Below are positions 12,906-25,100 of a DNA stretch of 64,000 nt, one piece after another (the first letter of the stretch is position 1; the number at the start of each line of letters is the position of its first letter). The translations under genes and the position numbers were made by a program. The notes below the pieces were generated by a model that saw nothing but the letters and a program-made list of their open reading frames with translations, was not told the DNA's origin and ran no database searches. The stretch is from Lepidonotus clava (lineage: Eukaryota > Annelida > Polychaeta > Phyllodocida > Polynoidae): positions 72,850,374 to 72,914,373 of the forward strand of contig OW387133.1 of NCBI GenBank assembly GCA_936440205.1. Reading direction: 5' to 3'.

Positions 12906-15900
12906 TTATATAGACTCTATGCAAGTACGTTATTTCTCAAAACTCTTTGTTAGATCTGCTCACTAAGAAAGGACCGAAAACCCCTAGCACAAACTTGACT
13001 GAACTTGACTCGGAGAGTGGTATCTGTATCCTGGGCAAGAGGTTGATAGGCTACAAGGCCCCATGGCTGGACCCTCCTATAGTCATTCAAGTGAATAATC
13101 TAAGCTATCAACATTGAGCTCTGACTAAAGTCATGGAAAAACAGTTTTGTTTAAGCTATACAGACCCCATAAACTTGAACACTATATATCTCTGGAACTT
13201 TATTTTTAAGGCGCTAAAACCCTTCTGACAGCGACATATTCTGTTTGATTAACATCTTGGTTCTCTATTGAGTATCTAAAAATGTCTTACAGATTTCTTT
13301 AATCCCTTAGCAGAGTGACAGTCTGCCTGTTAAATGAACAGTCATCTATGTTTAAGTGTTCTTACAGTTTTTTCGGAAACTTTATTATAAAGGTTATAAA
13401 CTATATTAATTTTCTTAGACATTTTTAGACGCATTTTTACAACGCGGGCCGCACTGGCACAAAGCCGCCCCCTGGCGGATCCTTTAGACACCGTGCGGAC
13501 GAAAGATGTGGTGATGAAAGCAAGGCTAATCAGTTGGTAAAAACGGTCACACCAGGCACACAGGCACTCACGGGTGTGGAGGGTCGCTCCATTAAAAGGC
13601 TACTACCCGCTGCCAAACTACCACCATGCTTCTTGTGACCAATCGCTCTTCATTCTATTTGATAGATCAATAATTAGATATTTTGTTCGTCCTTTCAACG
13701 TACTCAAAGAAGTTTTTAACGAAGCCAACAGTATTTCTTCAAATCTTTGACAAATATTGATAAGTAACCGGCGAAATATCGTGATCCTGGAGATACTGAA
13801 CATTTTTATAGATATTTTCCCAAATTATCAGAAATAAACGAGGTAAAGGAGATAAAATATTAAAGTGTTTTGCTAAGGAAACTCGTACAGGAGAAAAGAC
13901 AAGATACGATTAATTTGAACATTGTAAGTTTATTGCAGCTCATCGTAAAGCGGGGAAGCGGGATCCCACACCAAATGCTATTAGAAGTTCGGTGGTTTAA
14001 TTAACTGTCTAGACAAGTGAGCCGGGTGGTATGATAATGTAATCATGCACGTAGTAAATACCACTTGTTACAAATTGTATCTACAATGACTGAAAAACAG
14101 TGTGTCTTTTCACTCGCATACACACATGTGCGGGCACCGAAGTCTCTCCAACAAATGATTAATCCTGATCTTCGTATGCTTCCCGTTATTTATATTTTTT
14201 GATAACTATACCTACTAAACAACACTGTCCTTTCGAATATAATCTACCTTTAATGTTTCCTTGGTTAGTTTCAAATTCAAATGTCTATCTTCCACTCATT
14301 TTCAACTGTGTACAGAACGCAAGGTTTTTCCTAGACGAAACAATAATACAACAAACGCAACTAAGTAGTGAGAATGAATGATACAAATGACGATAGATAA
14401 ATCCGAATACAAATTCAACTGAAACTATTACCAACGATCATATACCCAAACCGAGATCTTTGTGTTTCAGCGTCGAGAATTACAATTTATGCAAAAAAAC
14501 GATTGGAAAAAGAGTTGTAGGAACCACTAAATGGGAATTCAGCAGACATGAAAAAAAAAACATTGGCGACGCGTATGAAACGAACTATTTGACCCAAATA
14601 TAATTCTCAGTTGAATAATAAAAAAAAAACACAACTATGCAGTCTCGTAAGCAACTGAAATGTAACCAAGATCATCAACCAGTAGTCAAACTTCATTATT
14701 ATTAACTGTGTAGCGATCTCTCTCAGATGCAAGGATGATCATTTGGTTGACAAAAGAAAACTTAATTTTTTTAAAAATATCTATATTTCCTTTCACACAA
14801 CCAATCTCCTCAAAGGCGTTTAAAAAAAACTGGCAAGAATGTTTACATTTTATCTACCAGATCATTAAGTCAATAATTGATTTTGTGTTTACCAGTCAAG
14901 TTTTCTTGAAACTATTGTACAAGAAGAATATTTCACACGGTAAACATTCTCACTCTCATGGTAATGGGGATATTGATAAAGATAAATATGTACATTCAAA
15001 CGTTTGAACACACTAGACTAATCGGCATTTTGTTGAATTGAAATGATCCCACTCTTTGTGAATTCCGATTTTAGTTAATAAATACAAATATTTTGTATGT
15101 ACATTATTTACAAAACAAATTTGCAGAATTCTTCTACAGTAGTGTGGGGAAAATAACATCATCTCCTCAACTACAACATCGTTTGATAACACTTTTCAAT
15201 TAACCGTAGTATTTATAGGGCTGACCATATTCAATCTGAATACCTCTATAAGGGATCAGTTCAGTTCAAGTTAACTTCAATTAACCAATTCCAAAAAGGT
15301 ACCGCTCACCAATTGTTTAAGGGTACTTCATTTGTTTATCAGATACTAATTCTTTGATCAATGAATTTGGCCAAAACTAATACATCAATCAGACTTAATG
15401 TGAAGGTTGTGGTGATAAAGAAATTAAGTGTATTACGTGACATCTAAGTAAAAGCAGATCCCAGTAGGTAGATTATTTGAACTGTTGTAACTTTAGGTCT
15501 CTTTTACGTGTTTAACAGGGTTCTCTTCGACCCTGCAAAAAGATTTGCAATCAAAATTTCCACGACTTTTCCAACGGCTCCTTTGATTTTTCTGGTGAAT
15601 CTAGAAGGAGTTACCTAACGCTTACTGCCAAGAAAATGTACGACACTAATGTGAGTGGGTTTTATAAGCAACATTATTTGTTTGCATGGCAATTTAACTT
15701 TATGGAAACGACAATCCAAGTTCCCATAGAAACGTCTTGGTCTAATTCAAGTCAGAGCTGAGCTGGTACTTATTATATCTCTGACAAAAACATACAACCG
15801 GCGTTCCTCATCAAAGCTCAATTTCCGAATTCTATATCATAATACAGAGAAATGAAAGATTATATGTGTTGCAGAGTCGAGGAACAATGTCAATAGTTTG

Positions 15901-16700
15901 TGAAGCTTATTTACATGGGTATTAAACCCAATACATATTGGCAAAACCTAATTTTGTTGTTGGTACCATTGATGTGCGCCATGATTTACACAGTATCTAC
16001 CTATTTGTTCCAGTAAGATCTACTGGTACAAAAGTGACTAGACCTGCTTGTCAATTTGAAAATAAACATCACAGATTCCGAATCGATATCCTAAGTAATA
16101 GTTTTCACTGCTGAGATCTTGCTTCCAAGTATTGGAGTTGAATATCTCTATTGGAACCGGTTTAAGGTAACCGGTTTGGGAAAGGGGGGTTAAAGTAGCA
16201 CTAGAATGAGTTTCTTATCTTCCTCTCTCACAGTATGGGCCTAGACATAAGTACGAACATCACTGAAATCCATGGAACCTGGATATTGTACATACAATCT
16301 AAAACCTTTAAGTCATTATTCATATTACTGCAATGGCTTATGTAAAGAATCTTTAAACAATTGCAGATTGCTAATTCCCGAATCGGACTTAACCTGTTAA
16401 TCTTGTTCGTTCATCCTGCCTGAATGTATCTACATTATAAATAGCAATGAAACCTTTCTAGGTTTGGGAAGCCAGTGATACGGAGAGACAATAATCTTCA
16501 ATCGTTTGGAAATTCAAGTAACATAAATCTCACTATCTGACATCCACAAATATCAATTTTGGTGGCCGTGCCAAGAACAAAAATCATCACATTTACATTG
16601 GGCTGGGCACCAAGTATCTTCCACACATTTACCATACATCAAACGCGCTTACACTTGCACAATTCCTGATATGGAGTTCTCCTAGATCCGCTCATACTTG
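12906..16700. other. Intergenic sequence between two convergent genes; includes the TUSC2 3' UTR
   Basis: No coding exon was found on either strand. A GC-rich patch lies at about 13440-13620. On the minus strand AATAAA occurs at 13934-13929; a 2.7-kb 3' UTR would be needed for TUSC2 to use it, so the real TUSC2 cleavage site is uncertain. The remainder is AT-rich and I see no repeat structure in it. Confidence 0.45.
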
Positions 16701-19423
16701 TCAACTCGTTGGGGTTTCACATAGGACAATCGGGAAGTCTACATGCAGCCTTGGGTGTGGCAACTCCACTTCGCCCTAAAAACAGAAAACAGATATAATG
16801 AATTTTAGAGTGTTCTTTGACTTACCCCAAAAGATAGTTCTCAGGTCAAGGGAGAAAAGATACTGCATTCCGATAACTTCAGCCTAAAAAATAGGGTAGC
16901 TAGGTCGGGATTTTTTTTTCTTTTAAATAGCTTTGACTGAAAAAATGTCAAAATTTCTGTATCATTTCACAAATTCAAATCTTTTACTGTCTTTAAAAAC
17001 ATTAGTGTCGAGGCAAAAAGATATTAGGTATGTCGGGTTACCGGAACGCAACTATTCTTTTTCTTGGCCTCGTACGTCACTCAGTACAGACATACATAAC
17101 AGTATTAATGATTAATACATGAACCTTCGATTTCAATATGACGACACCACCAATTTTGTCCGTTAACCCTATAACTTTATTCTATACAATATTATGATAA
17201 TGAAATCCTATATAGGTCTTGGGGTTGAGTGGCAATCCCCTGCGATTTTAAAATTGTTCAGTGATAATTGGACACAAATATTGGGTTTGAAGTATTCATG
17301 TTTGTAGAGAAATTGAAATTTGAAGATTGCCAGGTGTGTAATGCCTAAAGCCCCATACCAACTAGGCGATTTTACCGGCGACTGGCGACGGGAAACAACA
17401 GAATCACTGGTCATATCATCACCAATTCAGATCAAATGTTAGTATGTAACATTTCAATGTTACAAACTAACATTTGATCTGAATTGGTGACGATTTTACC
17501 AGTGATTCTGCTGTTTCCCATCGCCAGTCGCCGGTAAAATCGCCTAGTTGGTATGGGGCTTAAGATGTGATGATTTCAAAGACAGTTGAATGGCAAGACA
17601 CTGGGAGGGTAAGGGCGAAAAGGCCAAACCAAAATGGTTGTGTTCAGGTTTCACTGGCCCCCAAAAAAATGGATTGGTAAGTCGATATCCTTTACAGAGT
17701 CCAATTCTTGACACATGGTTTTGGTCATTGACAATTTCCTTCAGTGACCTTCAATAAGACCTTTTATCGTCTAGAATGAGTTTTCTGACATGATACATAT
17801 CATTTCCTGTCTAAAAGGTAATTTTTACTCAATTCTATTAAAGTAGGGCCAGACAATAGGTTTTCTTTGGCCTTAGAGAATAGCCATCAAATCATCAGAA
17901 ACACAGGGGTCGAAATAATGTCCAAGAGCTCAGGGGCCAGTCGGACCCACAGCCTATTGCATTCAGGGGCCCAAATTAAGTTTTAAGGGCCCTTTCCTTT
18001 ATCACAAATCTAAAATATCAGATTTCTTTGGGACCAGTCGGGCCGCTTGGACTTGAAATCTAGGGCCCCCCCTCCCCCACACTTTATTTATAGGGGCCTT
18101 GGGCCCCAGGGCTCGTGCTATTTCGACCCCTGAAACATGTGGGTACCGAGTCTAACCCGCCTGGCTCAAACAGTGACCACCAACACCACTACCCCACACA
18201 GGCATGACCAATCAAATCCCTCACAGCCCTCTTTCTATCAGCAGACATACCAGAGAGAAGGTGGGTCTATTAAGGAGAGCTGTGAGAGGTGACAGGGGGT
18301 AGGCCATGGCCAAAGGGACCTTGTGGATTGGGGGATCAGCAATGGTCATCGAATGCTCCAGTGTGAAGGGCTCAGTAGAATGCAGCACAAGCAGTCAGGT
18401 GGACTGGTTTTGGTAGGTACAATGATTAGCATGGGTAACAGAGGATCACTTTGTATTCACATCTGACTGACAGGTCGGACATGGCCAATCATAACACAGA
18501 ACTTCTCAGTCGGGCCCATGAATAATTCTATCAGTGAATTACAAGGTTAACTGGGCTGGAAGAGCGACTAATTAAAAAAGGGGTTCCCCGAATGATAGTG
18601 AAGAATAAGGTAGACTCAGCACAAACAAAAGGAGTACCTGTCCGGCATTAACATATCAATGCCAAACCTTTTCTAGCAAACAGTAAGCAGACTGGAACAA
18701 TATTTGAAAAGTAAGAGCAGGCCAACTACCTTTTTTCCCATTGCAGATAACGCTAGAGGACCCCAACCTTTCATGATAAGAAACGAAATACTATATTGAA
18801 AAGAATTGATCCAATATTCTAAAATTTAACTGGGAATGGCTAACAAGACTATCCAGAAATAAAAAGTTTATATTTACCTGTGGTTTTAGGTTCTTCCGTT
18901 TCCGTCGCATTGCGCTGCGAGGACAAGCTCCACCCAAGATTACCTCTTCATAAAACTCATGAGCTAGGTCTCCATCTTCGTCAAAATACATAGATCTAGA
19001 AAAGAACGAGAAAACATATAACCACCTGGAACATTTTGTTATTGATTTATGTGTTTAAACACTACAATTCAAGTACACATTGGTAGCCAGAGGATGTGGT
19101 TACCTGACTGCATCATGATACATATTGTGCATGGTGCATACTGAAATGTTATTAGTTAATGAGGCCATGGGTTTCTCCCTAGTTTAGCCTTATTCTGTAG
19201 GTTTTTATTTTTGTTTTTACGTCTGGCTTACCTTAGTTTGTAAATCTTTAAAATGAAGACAACTTTAAATTTAGTGTACTTACCCCCTTCGCGTTAGTAC
19301 AAACGGGTTGGCCCCATACCAAGTGAGCGCAGTCTTGCTCGTGGAACCTTCTGGGGAAGTAGGGGTGGATCCCCAGATGGATGACCCAAGCTTCTTCACC
19401 ATGTTCGATCCTGTCTGACCCAT
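16701..19423 (-). CDS. TUSC2: TUSC2 (FUS1) homologue, complete, three exons
   Basis: On the minus strand the exons are 19423-19284, 18995-18878 and 16775-16701 (TGA at 16703-16701), with GT/AG borders and matching phases. The product has 110 residues, the same length as human TUSC2. Residues 1-6, MGQTGS, fit an N-myristoylation signal like human MGASGS. PFVLTRRGSMYFDEDGDLAH (residues 40-59) aligns with human PFVFTRRGSMFYDEDGDLAH, and HPRLHVDFPIVL aligns with HPRIHVDFPVIL. Both intron positions coincide with the human ones as I recall them. TUSC2 is a small, largely mitochondrial protein linked to calcium handling and tumour suppression. The first ATG (19423) is chosen over the in-frame one at 19402 because it gives the Gly2 site and a GTCATGG context. 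The end, LCETPTS, differs from human LYEV. Confidence 0.93.
17349..17560. mobile_element. Fold-back MITE, PIF/Harbinger-like, in TUSC2 intron 2
   Basis: The whole 212 bp is one hairpin. Each arm is about 100 bp, starts AGCCCCATACCAACTAGGCG and differs from its partner at only a few bases. It is flanked by TAA at 17346-17348 and 17561-17563, a TWA-type target duplication as used by PIF/Harbinger elements. The near-identical arms suggest recent insertion or arm conversion. It has no coding capacity. Confidence 0.85.
17904..18132. mobile_element. hAT-like MITE in TUSC2 intron 2
   Basis: Perfect 14-bp terminal inverted repeats, CAGGGGTCGAAATA at 17904 and its complement ending at 18132, enclose 229 bp rich in GGGCC runs. 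The CAGGGG termini are typical of hAT relics. AAACA abuts both ends, but a clean 8-bp target duplication is not seen. Confidence 0.75.
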
Positions 19424-20078
19424 GACTTGTTGGAACAGTCTACCTAGACTAGGTTCAAGTCAAACTGTATCAAGTAACTTCGCGTTATTTCGGTCTTCAG
19501 TCTTTTTTCTTACTTGTTACCTAATTGTACATAAGATTGACCTAGATGTCAGACTTACATATCATAGTGTGTCAATACAAGACTCAAAGAGTGTCACTGC
19601 TTTCTTTGACTTTGTTTTGAAAATATGCTGGGGCTGCTATTGCCAACAATAGGACGACTTCAAATCCAATCTCACTGATTCTCAGCGTATCATATGGCGG
19701 GAAAACAAAAAGAGTCAGACCGACTGTCAACGATTTTGCCAATCTAGATCAAATGACAACAAGGCAAACCAAAATACTTTTCCATTCTGTCTAACACTAT
19801 CAAATCTCGAACTTCCAAATCTTCAAGTGTGGCTTTCAGATTGACAGTGACACTTTCTTCGACTTCGGGGTGGACACAGAACCTTGATCTTCTGAAGTCG
19901 TTTTTCATATGAAATTACTAGCAATTTCCTACTTGGTTAAACGATCTTCATTCTATGCTGATTCCACGGTTTTGTATGCAGTCATATGTATTGTACAGCA
20001 AGGAAAAGTTATAAAAACCCACGATAACGGAAAATCGTTGCTCTTTGGATCCTGCCGGAAGTGGATACTGTTGAACGG
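19424..20078. other. TUSC2 upstream region
   Basis: This should hold the TUSC2 5' UTR and promoter on the minus strand. No TATA box or strong CpG island is evident to me. A 76-residue plus-strand frame here is considered and rejected below. Confidence 0.35.
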
Positions 20079-20582
20079 GTGTTACGTGAAAATCTGTCCC
20101 CCCGTGAGAAAGTGTCCCCGGGGACAGTTTCTCACGGGAGATGGGGTCATGAAAAACTGTCCCCCCTAGAAAACAGATACTATAAACAGTTTTGAATGAT
20201 GAATTGTATTACATATGATAGATGATGATATAATAAGATGAAAAACATGATTTAGAGAAAAAAATAAAGCTAAATAAATCATCCCTCTCTTCTAAACCAT
20301 CTTTAGGATTCAACACTAACCCTAACTCGTCCCTATTCCTAGTCTATGGATGAAACAAACATCAAATTCTCGATCTAAATTATAAAACTAATTTATTAGT
20401 TTCAATATGAAATATTATCTCTTGAAAGAATAACATGAATAATTAATTAAAGTGAGAAAACAGGAGGGGGGACACATTTTCATAGCTTTGAGTCAGCTGT
20501 GAAAATCTGTCCCCCCCTCCACTGAGCATGCTCAGTTGGCGGGGGACAGATTTTCACGGGGGGACCGATTTTCACGGCACAC
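20079..20582. mobile_element. TIR element with GTGAAAATCTGTCCCC repeats
   Basis: The left end at 20079 (GTGTTACGTGAAAATCTGTC) and the complement of the right end at 20582 (GTGTGCCGTGAAAATCGGTC) form about 40-bp inverted repeats. The GTGAAAATCTGTCCCC motif recurs inside each end in both orientations. The centre is AT-rich. A perfect 16-bp palindrome, ACTGAGCATGCTCAGT, lies at 20521-20536. No target duplication was identified and the superfamily is unknown to me. Confidence 0.65.
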
Positions 20583-20994
20583 GTGAAATACGGGTCTTTG
20601 TTGGTGAAAGTTGCGCCGAAGTCGTTGCAGCGGTTTGGTAGATGCTGCTACGTTTTACCACCAGATGTCAGTGTGGCACCAGAACCCTGCCTTGTGATTC
20701 CCGCGCTGTCCAGTCTCCTGCCACTAACCGGCGGGTTCTGCGGCCAGCGGGGCAGACGGTGGGAGAGATGGGTTACCGTGAGTCCTTATGGTGCCAAATG
20801 AGAAAAAAGGTATGAAAGGTAGATCAAGAATGATGTACCATGTTGGGCTAGATCCATCATGCGCCACCCATGGCCACACATGAGATTATGCGTGCCTATA
20901 TCCGATAGTATACAGGGTCAGGGTTATAACTTATATCGCGCATTGTCCTTTTGAGAAAATACGTTTTTCGCCATTACTTTATAGTATCTAGGCC
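20583..20994. other. Intergenic, no recognised element
   Basis: A GC-richer patch lies at 20640-20790. There is no supported ORF or repeat. Confidence 0.5.
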
Positions 20995-21663
20995 TGGAAA
21001 AGCGCTCACGTTCAAAATGAGTTCTAGATAGTTTGCTTTCACTCCCCCCTCCCCCCCCCCCCTAAGTGCGCCACATGTTATAAAGTTATGGCATTATTTT
21101 AACTCATCCTTCATGACGATTTCAATCAATTTATTTTGTAATTTGATTTTTTTTCTATCTTTTAGGGGCATAATATAAAAAATGCACGACACCGCTGTGC
21201 ACGAAACGATCCCGTTTTATCCCATCAGTGGGAAATGCATGTGCCGTGCATGGCGTGCATGTGCATGTGCCGCACCCCTTTCTTTTTCGGGAGACTTTTT
21301 TTTCTCAACATAAAAGTCATATCCCATTGAAAATCTTTATGACCGCCAATCCCCTATTGTACGCCGTTCTTGATTATAACATAGAACTGTACGTGGCGTA
21401 CAGTTTCATTTGCGTACAGTTCTATGATTATAAGAACTGGTTGACAGGCTCCTTTGAGCATCACACGTACCCTTAGCCTGCGCCACAAGCCCCTCCCCTG
21501 TTCGGAATGGAATGGCAATATCCAGGGACGGATACTTTGTCTAACGTACCCTAAGTAAGGCCTATAATTATAGAGACATTAAATTAAAGTATGGAAAAGC
21601 GCTCAAGTTCAAAATGAGTTCTAGGTAGTTTTCTTTCACCCTCCCCCCCCCCCCCCCCCCCCC
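20995..21663. repeat. Direct repeat pair ending in poly-C, about 600 bp apart
   Basis: The block TGGAAAAGCGCTCA-GTTCAAAATGAGTTCTAG followed by a pyrimidine tract occurs at 20995-21062 and again at 21592-21663. The copies are about 90% alike, each ends in a C run (12 and 21 bases), and each is followed by a GCGCCAC string. They may be ends of one repeat family or a segmental copy. The interval contains a hairpin at 21366-21437. Confidence 0.7.
21366..21437. repeat. Imperfect hairpin (inverted repeat)
   Basis: The arms at 21366-21393 and 21413-21437 share CATAGAACTGTACG exactly in inverted orientation, extended by GTTCTT at the outer ends. The loop is about 19 bases. It is probably a relic of a palindromic mobile element. 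Confidence 0.7.
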
Positions 21664-22102
21664 TCTTTCCGCGCCACCGTGAGCAGCTGGTGGGCAGCTC
21701 GCAGCAGCTCTGAGTGACAGGTGGGTCATGTCAGGGGACAATAGGGTGTCGCGGGGAGCTGAGAATACGGGGAACTCCAGATCACAAAGAACACCTCTGA
21801 AATGGTGCTGACATCATCGACTTGCCCGGCTTCGTGCCTCAAACCCTTCCGACAATACGTATAGGCAAATTATAGGATTAAGGTGTAAACATGCACCGAG
21901 ATGTCAAGGTGTTGATGAAAATCTCGCTTAGACCCATAAGCCTATAATCTTATCACAGGTGAAGCATTTTTTATATGGGATTCTGAAAATGTAGCAAAAT
22001 TTGCTCATGGTGAACTGAAATCCCTGACTGAAATATAAGTCTCTTTTTGGACAAACTAAGTACCAACAATGCAAGCCTCTTCAGTGCTCAACTATTACAG
22101 TT
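21664..22102. other. Intergenic, GC-rich patch with CAGCTC motifs
   Basis: At 21680-21790 several GCAGCTC/GAGCAGCTG strings occur close together, resembling the GAGCWGCTC clusters elsewhere in the window. The remainder is plain AT-rich sequence. Confidence 0.4.
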
Positions 22103-22179
22103 CAGTGGCTGATCCGGGGGGGGGGGGGGCAATTGCCACCCCCCCCCCCCTTAACTGAGCGCACCCCCCCCCCCCCCTC
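22103..22179. mobile_element. Possible truncated hAT end with G and C homopolymers
   Basis: CAGTGGCTGATCCGGGGG at 22103 resembles the CAGTGGCGGATCCAGGG termini common in hAT MITEs. It runs into a 14-base G run, then CAATTGCCA and two C runs. No matching opposite terminus was found, so only one end may survive. Confidence 0.4.
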
Positions 22180-25100
22180 GAATAACCTACCTTTGTTGAT
22201 TAGCACAAATCTGACATAATTTATTTTCACTTTTTATGGGGTGGGGGTGGGGGTTGGTCCCTGCAGTTATTGAATCTAATGTAGAAAGGAATTCGACGAT
22301 ACCTTAGCAGTTTCACTTTGAATGCGGAGGATGAGTGGGCGGGGCAAGGTAGCTGATGTCATCTTGCCTCTGATGGGTGCAAAAAGCATCCACTACCATT
22401 TTCGCTCCAGTGGCTTAGAAGTAAAATGTTGCTTCTATAGAGTTGAAATGCCATATCACATACAAATACACTGTCCAAGCAAGAGCATGACATTATTATA
22501 ACGTTGCAGCAACTTTCTGTTATAGTTCTGCTTCCGTTCTCGTGGTAAGCCCCTCAGCTCGGAGCATATATAATTATGTCTTTAGAACCTAATGTTGTGA
22601 CATTCTTGTAGGCCTAATGTTCTTTCATGCGATGATAACATTATTATAATATTCTTTATAAGTAAGGTCTCAACTTCACTAAAATATAATGTTTTTATAA
22701 CATTCTGTTTTTAGTAAGTCTCAGCTTTACCTAAGATATTGTAACTGTTACGTGAAAATTGGGCAGGTTACAGACTAACCAAAAAAGTTTGGTCGCAGAA
22801 CATGCTTGTTACATTGCTGCTTGCCTGCATGGGTGTATTTAAATAACTAAAACATGACGTATTTAAGGACTCTAACATTGAACTTATTAGTATGGTCCAG
22901 TTAGCTTTTGAACATTCAGGAGCTGCTATGGGGCCATGCATGCAGCTTGTTCCAAACAATGATTAAATATTCTTTACGATTATAAACAAACGGGCTGATA
23001 GACAGCTGTGCAAACGACGAGGTTTTCATATTATAAGTATTGCCGGTTCACTGTTTTCTAATGGCGTGCATGGATCTTAAAATCGCTTTAAGAGAATAAT
23101 AGCGGTCATTTCACACGTCCACAGAGGTCAATGCGATATCCATTAGCCCCAATCCAAATCCCATGCCATGTTTGTTTGGTATTAAAACTTTTTTGTAAAG
23201 AAAAAATCCCATATGTCAACCTCCAGATTGCCGACCGGAAAGCTTATTCACCAGTGCTTTCCCTAAGAGATTGGCCCAATTTTTGAAGTAACGGCAGGTC
23301 AGGATGGAGATTATTCACGCCTTTCTTGTCTCCAAAACAAAAAAGGGATTATCCTTCAGTAGGTTAATTGAGGATAACAATAATCGGCTTTCGCGGTTAC
23401 TTGCTTCAGTTTGCTCCTTATTGTGCAGAGACCGCCGCCGTCCTTGGTGTGAAAAACTACTTATGTTCATATCAATTTTATAGGTCGACATCTACTGATA
23501 TGGGAATCACTTTTTTGATAATGTTTTCAATTTGATAGACCATGAAAAATTGGAGACCGCCGTATTCCCGAAAGCGCCATGATTCTATGGCAGAGTATTG
23601 CAATCATCAAGTTGTTTTGTTGTGTCGTTCCTTAAAAAATAAGTATAGCACAACACAGAATGACATCATGCGACAAAACTAAAAGAACTTGAAGTGAATG
23701 GCAGCTTTATCAGGTGACAGCGCCGACAAGGGCAATGAACCAGGGAAGGGGAGACCCCCGCGTGGTGGGCGGCGTGTGCGTGCGTGTCGGGCATGTGCCG
23801 GGCCAAACCATTTTTCTTTTAAAAAGGGGTGCCGCCTTCCCTACAAACCTCGGAAATGTGGGAAAACTTGTCTCTTTAGCGCTAATCATACCACAATGAA
23901 AGAACTGAAGACGCTTAGAAAGTTCAGATTGGTCCACTCACATTTTGTTCCAATAAAAGTAAAATTTTGTAATAAATGTGTACCTTTGGACAGTCGAAGA
24001 GGGACGCGCACCCCTACCTTTGTGTTTTCTGAATGTCGTCTGGTTTCCATAACCATAGTAACCCGGGGGCAGGGTAGGCGGGCGTCGGGGGTTAACAGAT
24101 GGTCGGGGACCAGGGATCGTGGGAAAATCTTGGACCGTGAAACACCTCATTGTCTATTATTTGGATCCGAGACGCTTTTTTTCCCTTGATTAAAGTTTCA
24201 TATAGATTTACTGTGACTAATTGTGTAAGTGTAAGTAATTAGATAAGCGAGTTTGCTCCAGGTAGTTTATTGTGCCTGGTTTCAGCAAGGCAAAAAAGGA
24301 AAGCAAGTTCTTAATCATTTAAATCATAACCGAGCATTTACATACTAGTTGATACTAGACTAAAGAACATATACATTTGAAATTACCGATTAAATGTCGA
24401 ATTGCCTGAGCATAAATATACGGATAATGTGCTTGTAGGGCATTATCTATTTGGTAGGCAAATTGCCGCCAATATATTTCACCGAGATCCGCAATTGGCC
24501 AATATTTGATAGGCCCCTATTGATTAATTAGACCCTCAGAAGAAAATTCAGAAATATTTAGGAGATATTATTTGTTGTCTTTTTAAAAATAGGTAGGGAT
24601 GGCTTAGCATTATAGAGAAGACATAAAAGTTCTAGGTCTATACATGGAGGAGAAACACAATTATGCGCTGTCGCTAGTCTAGCATTGGCTAAATTATGGG
24701 ACTATATTGTTACTGAAAATTCTATGTAATAATGCATTCACAGTGAATTCACATGCAAAGCCGTCATCAAATAAAAGCTATGGTAACCATGTAACAAGAG
24801 AAATGCATGCAGACGATACTCTGTTTGTTTTTAGATCAACAGGCTGTTCTAGTCTGACCACCCCCCACGGAGTTGTAGTGGCTGATTCTTGGCTGTCGAC
24901 GTGCAAATCCCACTCACGCAAAATTGTATTATAACCATGCAACATTGCACTATGTGAATCTGAGTGGGTATCGTCACTTGTGATTTAGCTAGTTAAAGAA
25001 CGATGTAAGTATATATGGCAAGTCATATCAGAGTTGTAAAGTAATCTCTAAACATAAACCTTAATTTTAACGTATAAGTAGCATGGCAAGTCTAAACAGT

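Noticed and set aside
19422-19652. Plus-strand frame reading CWNSLPRLGSSQTVSSNF, like the C-terminal WNSLP motif of non-LTR reverse transcriptases
   Set aside because: Only a short, weak match, no reverse transcriptase upstream, and it starts antisense to the first TUSC2 exon. Probably coincidence.
23698-24189. 163-codon plus-strand frame with several overlapping frames on the other strand
   Set aside because: Multiple long frames on both strands in a GC-rich patch indicate composition rather than coding. The protein is Arg/Gly-rich without a known domain.
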